From: Oceanisphaera pacifica
Lineage (GTDB): Bacteria > Pseudomonadota > Gammaproteobacteria > Enterobacterales > Aeromonadaceae
Direction: 5' to 3'
NCBI RefSeq assembly: GCF_017498065.1
Contig: NZ_JAGDFX010000015.1
Coordinates: 1 to 64,000 of the forward strand
DNA length: 64,000 nucleotides
The notes beneath the pieces are model-generated. The model did no database searches, was not told the DNA's origin, and saw nothing but the letters and a program-made list of their open reading frames with translations. Within the stretch, counting starts at the first letter, position 1. Every line of letters begins with the position of its first letter. Both the position numbers and the translations under genes were made by a program. Positions 17,924 through 26,624 of this stretch are shown one piece after another.

Positions 17924-18764
17924 TAACATGAAGATTCACTGTCGCCCTATTACTATAGGGCTGGCACTATGGCTGCTCTGCACATCAGGGCAAGCTCAGG
18001 AAATGTCGACGCATCATGCAGAGCGCATTATTAGTTTAGCGCCTCATATTACCGAAATGTTGTTTGCCATAGGCGCCGGTCAACAGGTGGTGGCGGTAGA
18101 TAAGGCCAGCGATTATCCCACGCAGGCAAAAGATCTCCCCAAGGTAGCTAATTATCGCTCGCTGAATATGGAGCAGTTATTAGCATTAGAGCCCGATTTA
18201 GTGGTGGTATGGGGCAGTGCTCAGCAGCAAATGGTGCAACCTTTAGCGCAACTGGGTATTCCAATTTTTTATTCAGACCCAGCGACCTTTGCCAAGTTAA
18301 ACGAAGAGTTAAATCAACTGGGGGCACTAACCGGGCACGCATCACAAGCGGCTGAGGTTGCTGCGCGGTATCAGCAACAAATTGATGAGCTAACACAAGC
18401 CTATCAAGATGCCAGCCCGGTAACTGTGTTTTATCAAATAGCCAGCACACCGCTAATGTCGGCCAATGCCAGTACTTGGATGGGGCAGGCAATTAACTTG
18501 TGTGGAGGCATTAATATTATGGCTGATAGTCCGGCGCCTTATCCGCAACTCAGCCCCGAGCAAGTATTGGCACACAATCCACAAGTGATAATGGCAAAAA
18601 GCACAGAGGAGCTGGCTCATTGGCAACAATGGCCCGCCCTAAGAGCGGTAGAAAATCAGCATTTGCTCACCATAGATGCCCAGCTGATGCACCGCTTTAC
18701 CCCGCGCACCCCTCAAGGCATTCGCCAGCTATGTTCACAACTTGATAAGGCACGGAGCGACTAA
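17916..18764 (+). CDS. btuF: Vitamin B12-binding periplasmic protein BtuF
   Basis: This cluster A-II substrate-binding protein for the BtuCD importer has 282 aa. A signal peptide ends near SGQAQE. The mature part begins RIISLAPHITEMLFAIGAG, the standard BtuF/FepB start, and contains YRSLNMEQLLALEPDLVVVW. Conserved acidic residues that dock the permease should lie in the two lobes. It overlaps cbiB, so import and salvage of corrinoids are co-expressed with mtnN. A second in-frame ATG (17928) is also possible. Confidence 0.9.
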   Translation: MFNNMKIHCRPITIGLALWLLCTSGQAQEMSTHHAERIISLAPHITEMLFAIGAGQQVVAVDKASDYPTQAKDLPKVANYRSLNMEQLLALEPDLVVVWGSAQQQMVQPLAQLGIPIFYSDPATFAKLNEELNQLGALTGHASQAAEVAARYQQQIDELTQAYQDASPVTVFYQIASTPLMSANASTWMGQAINLCGGINIMADSPAPYPQLSPEQVLAHNPQVIMAKSTEELAHWQQWPALRAVENQHLLTIDAQLMHRFTPRTPQGIRQLCSQLDKARSD

Positions 18765-18856
18765 ACACTAAGTACAAATTATGTTCAATTAATCGTCTCT
18801 ATACAATAGCGCCCATTTTTAGCGTAATTGTTTATATTGAAAGAAGGTAAGTGCTA

Positions 18857-19486
18857 ATGCAGCCCTTGGTTGAGTCTGTCTTTTATTGGAGTGATTTATT
18901 CGGCACGACTGTGTTCGCTTTTTCTGGCGTACTGGTCGCCGGACGACTGCGTATGGATGGCTTTGGCGTGATTGTGTTAGCTGCGGTCACCGCCATTGGC
19001 GGCGGCACTATACGGGATCTGATCATTAAGGCCGATACCGTCTTTTGGACTGCAGATACGCTGTATTTATGGGTTATTTTGGCTACTGCACTATTGGGGC
19101 AATATATTGCTAAGCTGCCACGGCGCTTACCTTGGTATATTCTACCGCTGGCGGATGCCTTTGGGTTAGCCACCTTTACCATTATTGGCACCGAAAAGGC
19201 GCTCAATCATGGCACTTCTGGCATGGTTGCGGTGGTTATGGGGGTGATCACTGGGGTGGCTGGCGGCATGATCCGCGATGTTTTAGCCAGAGAAGTCCCC
19301 ATGGTGTTACAAAGAGAAATTTATGCCACTGCCTGTATTTTAGGCGGCATCTTATATACCTGTTCATTAGAAATCGGCATTACCCCTTTATTAGCCACTT
19401 TATTTGGCATGTTAGGTACCTTTACTCTAAGAGTCGCCGCCATTCGTTGGCATTTATCACTACCCGCCTTTTCGTTAAACCGCTAA
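18857..19486 (+). CDS. yadS: TRIC-type cation channel family protein YadS
   Basis: This membrane protein of 209 aa consists of two repeats of a three-helix unit (UPF0126). Each carries the glycine-rich motif, [11 protein letters not shown] in the first and [14 protein letters not shown] in the second. Bacterial TRIC homologues form trimeric K+ channels. The position after btuF identifies it as the YadS orthologue. ATG 18857 has AAGG at good spacing; a GTG two codons earlier is less likely. Confidence 0.88.
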   Translation: MQPLVESVFYWSDLFGTTVFAFSGVLVAGRLRMDGFGVIVLAAVTAIGGGTIRDLIIKADTVFWTADTLYLWVILATALLGQYIAKLPRRLPWYILPLADAFGLATFTIIGTEKALNHGTSGMVAVVMGVITGVAGGMIRDVLAREVPMVLQREIYATACILGGILYTCSLEIGITPLLATLFGMLGTFTLRVAAIRWHLSLPAFSLNR

Positions 19487-19567
19487 CGGAAGATACTGCG
19501 GTACGCCATACGTCTTACGACTAATACTAATCATATTAAAGAAGCAGTCAGTTTGCTTGCTACAAAA

Positions 19568-19676
19568 GCCGAACAAAGGGGTAACTCCACCGACACGCTG
19601 CAAGCACATCCCTGTGGCGCTCAACACATGACGTCCCTGTCATGTGATGGCCGGTGGAGTCACTCCCTTTATCCGG
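19568..19676 (+). repeat. Dispersed structured repeat, family 2, copy 1
   Basis: This 109-base element is about 87% identical to 45483-45591. Nested stems are AAAGGG/CCCTTT (19575-19580 with 19665-19670) and ACTCCACCG/CGGTGGAGT (19584-19592 with 19652-19660). Two inner hairpins are CACA-TCCC-TGTG (19605-19616) and CACATGAC/GTCATGTG (19625-19646). Differences from the second copy preserve pairing. It lies between the convergent yadS and tyrS genes. Confidence 0.88.
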
Positions 19677-19728
19677 CCATCAGCCACTGAGTCGCCTGTT
19701 AGCAGTCTCACAGACAACTCTGAGCTTT

Positions 19729-19845
19729 ATAAGAGGCGGCTGAGATCGCCTCCCACGACCGTGAAATGCCATGGACGGCATTTCCCGAGCCCCCATAGAT
19801 GGGTTTATGGCGTGTCTTGGGAGGTGACTCAGCTTCCTCTCTTAT
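19729..19845. repeat. Dispersed multi-hairpin repeat, family 3, copy 2
   Basis: ATAAGAGG pairs with CCTCTCTTAT across the element, then GCTGAG with CTCAGC and CCTCCCA with TTGGGAGG. Inner hairpins are AAATGCC/GGCATTT and CCCAT-AG-ATGGG. The architecture and the ATGCCA-GGACGGCAT core match 12125-12245. The 19487-19939 gap holds this, the preceding repeat and the tyrS terminator, and no gene. Confidence 0.72.
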
Positions 19846-19891
19846 GCAGGTTTTCAATAGAACAAATATTTAGTGTATTTGGTATAAACAC

Positions 19892-19919
19892 AAAAAAAGC
19901 CTCCATGTTGGAGGCTTTT
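19892..19919 (-). terminator. Rho-independent terminator of tyrS
   Basis: On the minus strand, GCCTCC and GGAGGC (19899-19904 and 19910-19915), extended by A/T pairs, form a hairpin followed by seven T. It lies about 20 bases after the tyrS stop. Confidence 0.9.
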
Positions 19920-19939
19920 AGCTTGGCGCTCGGCGCTTG

Positions 19940-21136
19940 TTACGCCACTGTCACCTTAGCAAACTTACGTTTACCTACCTGATAGACAGCTTCTCCGGCT
20001 TGTACTATCAGCTTGGTATCTTCGAGTTTCTCACCGTTTATTTTAACCGCCCCTTGCTTGATCATGCGTAATCCATCCGAGGTCGAGTTCACTAACCCCG
20101 CTTCTTTTAACAGATTAGCAATGGCCATGCCATCAGCCGCCACATTTAAGGTGACTTCTGGCAGATCATCAGGAATGGCATTTTTTTGAAAGCGATTTAC
20201 AAAGTCTTGATGCGCTTGCTCAGCCGCAGCTTCACTGTGATAGCGACTAATCAGCTCTTTTGCCAATAAGATCTTAATATCACGAGGGTTAGATCCATCA
20301 GCGACAGACTGTTTTAGCGCCGCCAGCTCATCTAGGCTTAGGCGTGACAATAGCTCAAAGTAACGCCACATCATCTCATCAGATAACGACATCACCTTAC
20401 CGAACATTTCTCCTGGGGCTTCATCTACACCAATGTAGTTATTCGCCGACTTAGACATTTTCTTAACACCGTCTAACCCTTCTAATAATGGCATAGTGAT
20501 CACCACTTGAGCAGGCTGCCCTTCTTCTTTTTGCAGCTCACGGCCCATTAGCAGGTTAAACTTTTGGTCGGTTCCCCCCAGCTCAATATCGGCGTTCAAC
20601 GCCACAGAGTCATAACCTTGCAATAAGGGATACATAAACTCATGAATGGCAATTGACTGACCCGAGCTATAACGCTTTTTAAAATCATCACGCTCTAACA
20701 TGCGCGCCACTGTTAATCGAGAAGCGAGTTTGATCATACCGGTGGCGCCTAACTCACCTAACCAGCTGGAGTTATAAACAATCTCTGTTTTATCCGCGTC
20801 CAATACCTTAAAGGCTTGCTCGGCATAGGTCTTCGCATTCGCTGCAACTTGTTCAGCTGTTAATGGTGGGCGAGTACTATTTTTACCACTGGGATCCCCT
20901 ACTTGGGCGGTAAAGTCACCAATCAGTAATAAGACCTGGTGCCCCAAGTCTTGAAACTGACGCAATTTATTTAAAATCACCGTATGCCCAAGGTGAATAT
21001 CAGGTGCAGTTGGGTCCATTCCCAACTTAACCCGCAGCGGGCGATCCAGCTTTAGCTTGGCAACAAGCTCTTCTTCAACCAATATTTCTTCTACACCGCG
21101 TTTAATTTCTGCTAACGCCGTTTCTAGCTGAGACAT
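19940..21136 (-). CDS. tyrS: Tyrosyl-tRNA synthetase
   Basis: This class I synthetase of 398 aa is of the TyrS subclass with the short catalytic domain. The HIGH-like motif is HLGH (residues 48-51), KMSKS is in [13 protein letters not shown], and the tRNA-binding S4 domain is C-terminal ([19 protein letters not shown]). I chose ATG 21136, which has GGAG upstream, over a GTG at 21157. It is divergent from the peptidase gene and has its own terminator. Confidence 0.95.
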   Translation of the reverse strand: MSQLETALAEIKRGVEEILVEEELVAKLKLDRPLRVKLGMDPTAPDIHLGHTVILNKLRQFQDLGHQVLLLIGDFTAQVGDPSGKNSTRPPLTAEQVAANAKTYAEQAFKVLDADKTEIVYNSSWLGELGATGMIKLASRLTVARMLERDDFKKRYSSGQSIAIHEFMYPLLQGYDSVALNADIELGGTDQKFNLLMGRELQKEEGQPAQVVITMPLLEGLDGVKKMSKSANNYIGVDEAPGEMFGKVMSLSDEMMWRYFELLSRLSLDELAALKQSVADGSNPRDIKILLAKELISRYHSEAAAEQAHQDFVNRFQKNAIPDDLPEVTLNVAADGMAIANLLKEAGLVNSTSDGLRMIKQGAVKINGEKLEDTKLIVQAGEAVYQVGKRKFAKVTVA

Positions 21137-21306
21137 GACCACTCCACTCCTGTGCACCTAAATAGCTGTTCTAAATACCTATTGTGATCCGAAACGGCTA
21201 TGTAGACAAACCAAATAAAATAAATTGAGCATATTACTGGAATGGCAGATAAATTGGAAAGAATGTAAAATCCTTTATACATTACAAGGAAGAGTAGCGA
21301 CTCATC

Positions 21307-22593
21307 ATGATTCATCGTTTTAAAGCGTTGCCTCGCCAACATAAAGTAGCCATTTCCCTACTCAGTGCCTTAGTAGGGCTATTATTTATGGCACCCACAG
21401 AACTCGCATTGGCCAGTCGTTCACAACCGGCGGCAGGTTTAAACTCCGGCGAACGCCAGCCTTTGCCGCTTGAGCTGACTGATCTGCCTACCAGTCAGGC
21501 AGCCCAACTCGCTCAGCAAGAGCATGTTGTCACCATAAAGAAAGGCGATACTTTATCAGCAATTTTTGAAAGTAATGACCTACCTTCAAGCTTATTACGG
21601 GATATCACCCGCTTGGGTAAAGCCGCAACAGGCTTACAAAGAATTTATCCTAGTAAGCAAATTACTTTCTCTTTTAAAGAGTCGGGCCAGTTTGCAGGAC
21701 TGCGCTATCCAATAGATAACCAGCATACTCTTGAGATAGAACAAACCCCGAATGGCTTACAAGCTAAAACAAGCAGTGCCACTCTCGAAAGTAGAACTGC
21801 CTACGCCCAAGCTACCGTCACCTCTAACTTTTGGAATGCAGGCGCCAAGGCCGGCTTAACGCCAAATCAAATTATGAACTTAGCGGCCATGTTTGCTTGG
21901 GATGTAGACTTTGCCCTTGATATTCGTGCCAATGACAGCTTTACCGTTTTATATGAACAGCATTACAAAAACGGCTTTAAAGTGGGTACAGGGAAGATTT
22001 TAGCTGCCGAGTTTATTAACCAAGGCAAACGCTATCAAGCAGTGCGCCACACTGATGGTAATTACTACTCTGCCGATGGCCGTGCTATGCGCAAGAGCTT
22101 TTTACGCGCCCCCGTGAGCTTTACCCATATTAGTTCTAACTTTAACCCGCGCCGTTTACACCCTGTTACCGGCAAAGTTCGCCCCCATAGAGGCATTGAC
22201 TATGCCGCGCGCACCGGCACACCTGTATTAGCTGCAGGCAGTGGTACTGTGATGAAGTCAGGCTATAACCGCTTTAATGGTAACTATGTGTTTATTCGCC
22301 ACGACAGCACTTATGTCACTAAGTATTTGCACTTAAATAAGCGCTTAGTACGACAAGGTCAAAAGGTAAAACAGGAGCAAAAAATAGGCACAGTAGGCGC
22401 GACAGGCCGTGTAACGGGCCCGCACTTACATTATGAGTTTTTGGTTAATGGGGTTCACAAAAACCCTAAAACCGTTGATATGCCTCAAGCCGCCGTCTTA
22501 TCTAAATCTGAGTTGGCTCAGTTTAAGCCCAAAGCCGATCAGTTAATGGCACAATTGGGTAAGGTGAGTGGCATTATGGTGGCAAAAAATTAA
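21307..22593 (+). CDS. mepM: MepM-type murein DD-endopeptidase (M23, LysM/OapA domain)
   Basis: This peptidoglycan hydrolase of 428 aa cleaves D-Ala-mDAP cross-links to allow wall growth. An N-terminal membrane anchor or signal (residues 15-36) is followed by a LysM/OapA-type region (VVTIKKGDTLSAIFESNDL, 74-92) and a linker domain. The M23 domain carries zinc ligands His294 and Asp298 (PHRGIDY) and H373/H375 (GPHLHYEF). The position beside tyrS matches MepM homologues in other gammaproteobacteria. TTGGAA/TATACA at 21254-21281 may be its promoter. Confidence 0.88.
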   Translation: MIHRFKALPRQHKVAISLLSALVGLLFMAPTELALASRSQPAAGLNSGERQPLPLELTDLPTSQAAQLAQQEHVVTIKKGDTLSAIFESNDLPSSLLRDITRLGKAATGLQRIYPSKQITFSFKESGQFAGLRYPIDNQHTLEIEQTPNGLQAKTSSATLESRTAYAQATVTSNFWNAGAKAGLTPNQIMNLAAMFAWDVDFALDIRANDSFTVLYEQHYKNGFKVGTGKILAAEFINQGKRYQAVRHTDGNYYSADGRAMRKSFLRAPVSFTHISSNFNPRRLHPVTGKVRPHRGIDYAARTGTPVLAAGSGTVMKSGYNRFNGNYVFIRHDSTYVTKYLHLNKRLVRQGQKVKQEQKIGTVGATGRVTGPHLHYEFLVNGVHKNPKTVDMPQAAVLSKSELAQFKPKADQLMAQLGKVSGIMVAKN

Positions 22594-22690
22594 CCCTTAC
22601 GGGGAGCTATAAGCCATCAGCAGTCAGTTAGAACAAGTGCAACGGCTGCGCCGAGCACCGACGTTTATTTTTAACGTATGACGTAAGGCC

Positions 22691-23125
22691 TTAGGCGCAC
22701 TGCTCGGGGGTAAAGCCGTCGACTTTACTTAAGCGCTGTTGCCATAACGCCACTTCATCGCCTAGATTAGCGTAGACAATGGCGGGGTGTTTGCCCCAAA
22801 TAGGCGCAGGCCAAGCAGCATCAGTGCTAAATCGTGCCACATGGTGCAGATGCAGCTGGGGCACCATATTCCCCAGTGCCGCCACATTAATTTTTTCAGC
22901 CGCCAACACAGACTCCATTAAGCATGCCACTGCACAAGACTCGCACATCAAGGTTTGCTGATCCGCCTCACTTAAATGGTGTATTTCGCGAATATCCGCA
23001 CGTTTAGGCACTAAGATAAGCCAAGGATATTGGCAATCATTGGCTAACAATACCAAGCTCAGTGGGAATTCACCCAAACACTGCGTATCTGCTGCTAACT
23101 GAGGGTGTAACTGAAACTCGTTCAT
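22691..23125 (-). CDS. HIT-domain nucleotide-binding protein
   Basis: This histidine-triad family protein of 144 aa has its triad in PQLHLHHVARF (His92, His94, His95). Members hydrolyse or transfer nucleotide phosphates; the substrate is not known for this subgroup. The downstream AAWPAPIWGK is typical of this proteobacterial branch. It overlaps the glutaredoxin-like gene upstream by 4 bases, so the two are co-translated. Confidence 0.85.
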   Translation of the reverse strand: MNEFQLHPQLAADTQCLGEFPLSLVLLANDCQYPWLILVPKRADIREIHHLSEADQQTLMCESCAVACLMESVLAAEKINVAALGNMVPQLHLHHVARFSTDAAWPAPIWGKHPAIVYANLGDEVALWQQRLSKVDGFTPEQCA

Positions 23126-23445
23126 TTAAGGCCTTCAGCATGACGGCGCAAATAGGCAATAATATCTGCCGATTCATATAGCCAAACATATTCGCCCGGT
23201 TGCGGCTCAATACGCAAACAAGGCACCATACGCTGACCACCGCCATTCACCAGCGCCTGCAAGTGCTCGGGCTGAGTGGTATCACACTCATTTATTTCAA
23301 GTTCAAGGTCATCCAGCACGCTTTGTACGCGATCGCAAAAAGGGCACCAGTCTCTGCGATATAACGCTAATTTATCATTCGACGCTACCGCTGGCGCAGA
23401 AATTGATTCAGATACGCCACTTTTAAACCAATCAAATACCGACAT
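23122..23445 (-). CDS. Glutaredoxin-family protein
   Basis: This 107-aa protein has a thioredoxin fold, with the redox motif CPFC (Cys34, Cys37) in LYRRDWCPFCDRV, the cis-Pro in MVPCLRI and a C-terminal ESADIIAYL segment. These are the GST-N/glutaredoxin signatures. An N-terminal extension of about 25 residues is present. Its location between erpA and a HIT gene suggests redox or Fe-S related work, but its substrate is unknown. Confidence 0.85.
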   Translation of the reverse strand: MSVFDWFKSGVSESISAPAVASNDKLALYRRDWCPFCDRVQSVLDDLELEINECDTTQPEHLQALVNGGGQRMVPCLRIEPQPGEYVWLYESADIIAYLRRHAEGLK

Positions 23446-23493
23446 ATTTACCCTCTTTGGCTTTTGGTACTCATCTCACTAGACTGATGCGAA

Positions 23494-23838
23494 CTAGACA
23501 CTAAACGAAGAGCCACAGCCGCAGGTGCTAGTCGCATTGGGGTTAGTCACCAAAAATCGCGAACCTGCTAGACCATCAATATAGTCGACCGTACCACCCA
23601 CAAGGTATTGCAGGCTCATGCTGTCCACCACCATAGTGACGCCATTTTTTTCTACCACTGTATCGCCATCATTGGTTTTCTCATCAAAGGTAAAACCATA
23701 CTCAAAGCCCGAACATCCCCCGCCCGTTATATATACGCGCAAGCGCAAATCGGGGTTTTCTTCTTCGCTGATTAAGGCTAATACCTTATTGGCTGCCGCA
23801 TCACTCATTTGGATTGGCAAAGGAATTGCTTCACTCAT
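23494..23838 (-). CDS. erpA: Iron-sulfur cluster insertion protein ErpA
   Basis: This A-type Fe-S carrier delivers clusters to apo-proteins such as IspG/IspH. It has exactly 114 aa, as in E. coli, with the three ligand cysteines Cys42 ([11 protein letters not shown]), Cys106 and Cys108 ([10 protein letters not shown]). The ATG at 23838 has AGAGGT upstream; a GTG one codon earlier is discounted. Synteny with yadS and hemL is conserved. Confidence 0.96.
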   Translation of the reverse strand: MSEAIPLPIQMSDAAANKVLALISEEENPDLRLRVYITGGGCSGFEYGFTFDEKTNDGDTVVEKNGVTMVVDSMSLQYLVGGTVDYIDGLAGSRFLVTNPNATSTCGCGSSFSV

Positions 23839-23893
23839 CACTACCTCTTAAATTAGTTATCGCCTGAAATTATCCAGTACCCCACCAAATAGG

Positions 23894-24526
23894 TCAAGTA
23901 TTGTCCGATACAGGCCAGTGGATACTTAAGGTTCGATCCGCCCTGTTATCTAATGTGAGTCGTAACTCTAATGTGCGTGCTTGACTGTTAAGCGGTAAAC
24001 GCAATTGCCCCATTAACACCTGAAAGTGACGAAAATCTAAGGTAACGGGAGCAACCCCTAACATCTCGCCCGTGAGTATCTGCGACTGTTTATTGTGTAT
24101 TGCGCGCACCTTTAATTGCGCTTGCCCTGTTACTTTGCGCGCACCTTGCCTAGGCTGCAATAACACGAGCCGATAAGCAAATACCCTAGGCTCTGAGGCT
24201 GGCACTATCTCTTGCTGTACTAGCGCAAGCTTACCGCCTTTAGGCGACAAAACGACCTGATAAAGCGCAAGCTCTTGCGCTTGCTCCGCTAGTTGTTGTG
24301 CTTGCAAATCTAGCTTAACTTGCCGAGCCTCTTGTGCACTCAATAAGGCTTGCATATCAACATTCAGCGCCAATAGATGTTGCTGTTGGCGCGCTAAGCT
24401 GTGTTGCTGCTCGATAAGCAATTGAGTTTGGTCATAATAACGCATCCCTAAATAACCCGAACACAACAGCAATAATACAGATAACAAAGATAATACAATT
24501 AAACGGCGCTTGAACGGCGACGGCAT
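23894..24526 (-). CDS. Membrane-anchored coiled-coil protein, DUF6776-like
   Basis: This 210-aa protein has a basic N-terminus, one membrane helix (about 9-28) and a Gln/Leu-rich coiled coil (35-90). A C-terminal beta-rich domain begins at YQVVLSPKGGKLALVQQEI. I recognise the layout of the DUF6776 proteins often found beside erpA in gammaproteobacteria; no function is established. The protein probably faces the periplasm. Confidence 0.7.
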   Translation of the reverse strand: MPSPFKRRLIVLSLLSVLLLLCSGYLGMRYYDQTQLLIEQQHSLARQQQHLLALNVDMQALLSAQEARQVKLDLQAQQLAEQAQELALYQVVLSPKGGKLALVQQEIVPASEPRVFAYRLVLLQPRQGARKVTGQAQLKVRAIHNKQSQILTGEMLGVAPVTLDFRHFQVLMGQLRLPLNSQARTLELRLTLDNRADRTLSIHWPVSDNT

Positions 24527-24671
24527 AGTCAGCTCCTCTCAATATTGGCGGCGAATTGTGCCAAAGCCCGAGGCGTGGCGCCAGCAAGATTCAAGCGTTG
24601 GGCAATCTTTGTTATAGTCTGCCTACCTTAGCAGCACAGGCTGCGACCGACCCTATTCAAAGGATGCTGAC

Positions 24672-25958
24672 ATGTCCAAGTCTGATGATTTATTTACCAA
24701 AGCGCGCCTGGTTATTCCCGGTGGCGTTAACTCTCCTGTTCGCGCCTTTAATGGCGTAGGCGGCACACCTCGCTTTATTGAACGTGCCGATGGCGCTTAT
24801 ATTTATGATGCCGATGGCCAGTCTTATGTAGATTATATCGGCTCTTGGGGCCCGATGATCTTAGGCCATAATGCCCCAGCAGTACGCGAAGCTGTAATAG
24901 AAGCCGCTGAACGAGGCTTAAGCTTTGGTGCCCCAACCGGAGTAGAAGTGACCATGGCCGAGAAGGTCAATGAGCTGGTGCCTTCTATGGAACAAGTACG
25001 CATGGTGAACTCGGGCACCGAAGCCACCATGAGCGCCATTCGCTTGGCCCGTGGCTTTACCAATCGCGATAAAATTTTGAAATTTGAAGGCTGTTATCAT
25101 GGCCACGCCGACTGCTTATTAGTAAAAGCCGGCTCAGGCGCGCTCACTTTAGGCCAACCCAACTCCCCGGGCGTACCGGCTGATTTTGCCAAGCACACAC
25201 TTACCGCTACTTTTAATGATTTAGCATCCGTTGAAGCCGCTTTTGCCGCCGCGCCTGATGATATCGCTTGTATTATTGTTGAGCCGATTGCCGGCAATAT
25301 GAACTGCATTCCTCCTGCGGCTGGGTTTTTAGAAGGCTTACGCGCCCTTTGTGACCGATATGGCGCTTTATTGATTTTTGATGAAGTAATGTGTGGTTTC
25401 CGTGTGGCACTGGGTGGGGCTCAGCAACGCTTTGGCGTCACCCCAGATTTAACCACCTTGGGTAAAATTATTGGCGGTGGTATGCCAGTGGGTGCCTTTG
25501 GTGGCCGCCGCGATGTAATGGAATACCTAGCACCCACAGGCCCTGTTTATCAAGCCGGTACTTTATCGGGTAACCCTGTGGCCATGGCTGCCGGTTTGGC
25601 TACGCTAAATGCCCTGAGCCAACCTGGTGTACATGAGCAGTTAGAGCAAAGCACCAAAGCTTTACTTGATGGTGTACAAGCCGCCGCCGACAAACACGGC
25701 ATTCCTTTTACCACTAATCAAGTGGGCGCCATGTTTGGCTTTTTCTTTACCGATGAAAAAGACATTCTCGGTTATGAGCAAGTGACCCGCTGTGATGGCG
25801 AGGCCTTTAAACGCTTCTTCCACTTAATGTTGGACCAAGGTGTATATTTGGCCCCTTCTGCGTTTGAAGCCGGCTTTATGTCACTGGCCCATGGCGAGCA
25901 AGAAATTGCCCACACCATAGCGGCCGCCGATAAAGCGTTCGCCACTATGAAAGGTTAA
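24672..25958 (+). CDS. hemL: Glutamate-1-semialdehyde 2,1-aminomutase
   Basis: This PLP enzyme makes 5-aminolevulinate from glutamate-1-semialdehyde for haem, sirohaem and corrinoid synthesis. It has 428 aa (E. coli 426), with Lys265 as the PLP lysine in [31 protein letters not shown] and [10 protein letters not shown] are the expected motifs. TTCAAG and TATAGT 17 bases apart about 50 bases upstream may be its promoter. It converges on the VOC gene, 11 bases away. Confidence 0.97.
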   Translation: MSKSDDLFTKARLVIPGGVNSPVRAFNGVGGTPRFIERADGAYIYDADGQSYVDYIGSWGPMILGHNAPAVREAVIEAAERGLSFGAPTGVEVTMAEKVNELVPSMEQVRMVNSGTEATMSAIRLARGFTNRDKILKFEGCYHGHADCLLVKAGSGALTLGQPNSPGVPADFAKHTLTATFNDLASVEAAFAAAPDDIACIIVEPIAGNMNCIPPAAGFLEGLRALCDRYGALLIFDEVMCGFRVALGGAQQRFGVTPDLTTLGKIIGGGMPVGAFGGRRDVMEYLAPTGPVYQAGTLSGNPVAMAAGLATLNALSQPGVHEQLEQSTKALLDGVQAAADKHGIPFTTNQVGAMFGFFFTDEKDILGYEQVTRCDGEAFKRFFHLMLDQGVYLAPSAFEAGFMSLAHGEQEIAHTIAAADKAFATMKG

Positions 25959-25969
25959 TTTAAGTTACT

Positions 25970-26398
25970 TTACTCAGGCTGCTGGATATTAACCAGCGGC
26001 CTTTCTAATAACTCAACTCCGTTACCATCGGGGTCAACAATAAACACATAACGAGCACAGCTTTGCCCATAAGTTACGGATGGCTTTTCATCCAATACGC
26101 CGGCTTCATATAAGGCATTTAATGCCTCATCTAAATCAGTAACTTGCAAAGCAAAATGCCGTAACCCCAGACGAAAGCCATTTGCCCATGGTGGAAATGA
26201 TCTTACTGCATCAAACTCGTGCTCAGGCCTAAAGCAGTACAACTCTAATATCGCCGCTCCTAACCTTAAGTGACATATTTGTAATTGCTCTGCCTCATCC
26301 TGCCAGCGAAATACCGACTCAAACCCCAGCCCTTTATAAAAGCCTTCTGAGACCAATAAGTCACGTACACTCAAGGTTACGTGATGAAAAGAAAACAT
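25970..26398 (-). CDS. VOC-family (glyoxalase/bleomycin resistance-like) protein
   Basis: This 142-aa vicinal-oxygen-chelate protein has two beta-alpha-beta-beta-beta modules, starting FHHVTLSVRDL and LRHFALQVTDL. The metal ligands are probably His in FHHVTLS, Glu in LELYCF, His in LRHFALQ and Glu in NGVELLE. The role could be detoxification of an aldehyde, as in glyoxalase I, but the family is diverse and the substrate cannot be assigned. ATG 26398 has GGGGAA upstream. Confidence 0.8.
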   Translation of the reverse strand: MFSFHHVTLSVRDLLVSEGFYKGLGFESVFRWQDEAEQLQICHLRLGAAILELYCFRPEHEFDAVRSFPPWANGFRLGLRHFALQVTDLDEALNALYEAGVLDEKPSVTYGQSCARYVFIVDPDGNGVELLERPLVNIQQPE

Positions 26399-26550
26399 AA
26401 CTGATTCCCCCATAACATACTATTGAGCATAGGCGAAAATTACAGTGGTAAAGGGCGGTGTTACACTCTTCGCTAATCGCCAGCGCTTACCTTTGATATT
26501 GATCTAAACAGTTGAATTAAAAACAAAGACCCCTGTGACTCTCTAAACAT

Positions 26551-26588
26551 AAAAATAGGCCCCTGATATATATCAGGGGCCTATTTTT
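26551..26588 (-). terminator. Terminator of mrcB (bidirectional hairpin)
   Basis: A long perfect palindrome, AAAAATAGGCCCCTGA with its complement, ends in five T on either strand. It is placed about 36 bases after the mrcB stop on the minus strand. The remaining bases of the 26399-26624 gap show nothing else. Confidence 0.88.
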
Positions 26589-26624
26589 CTTAAATTAACC
26601 TTTACAGTATTGTAAAATAGCTAT

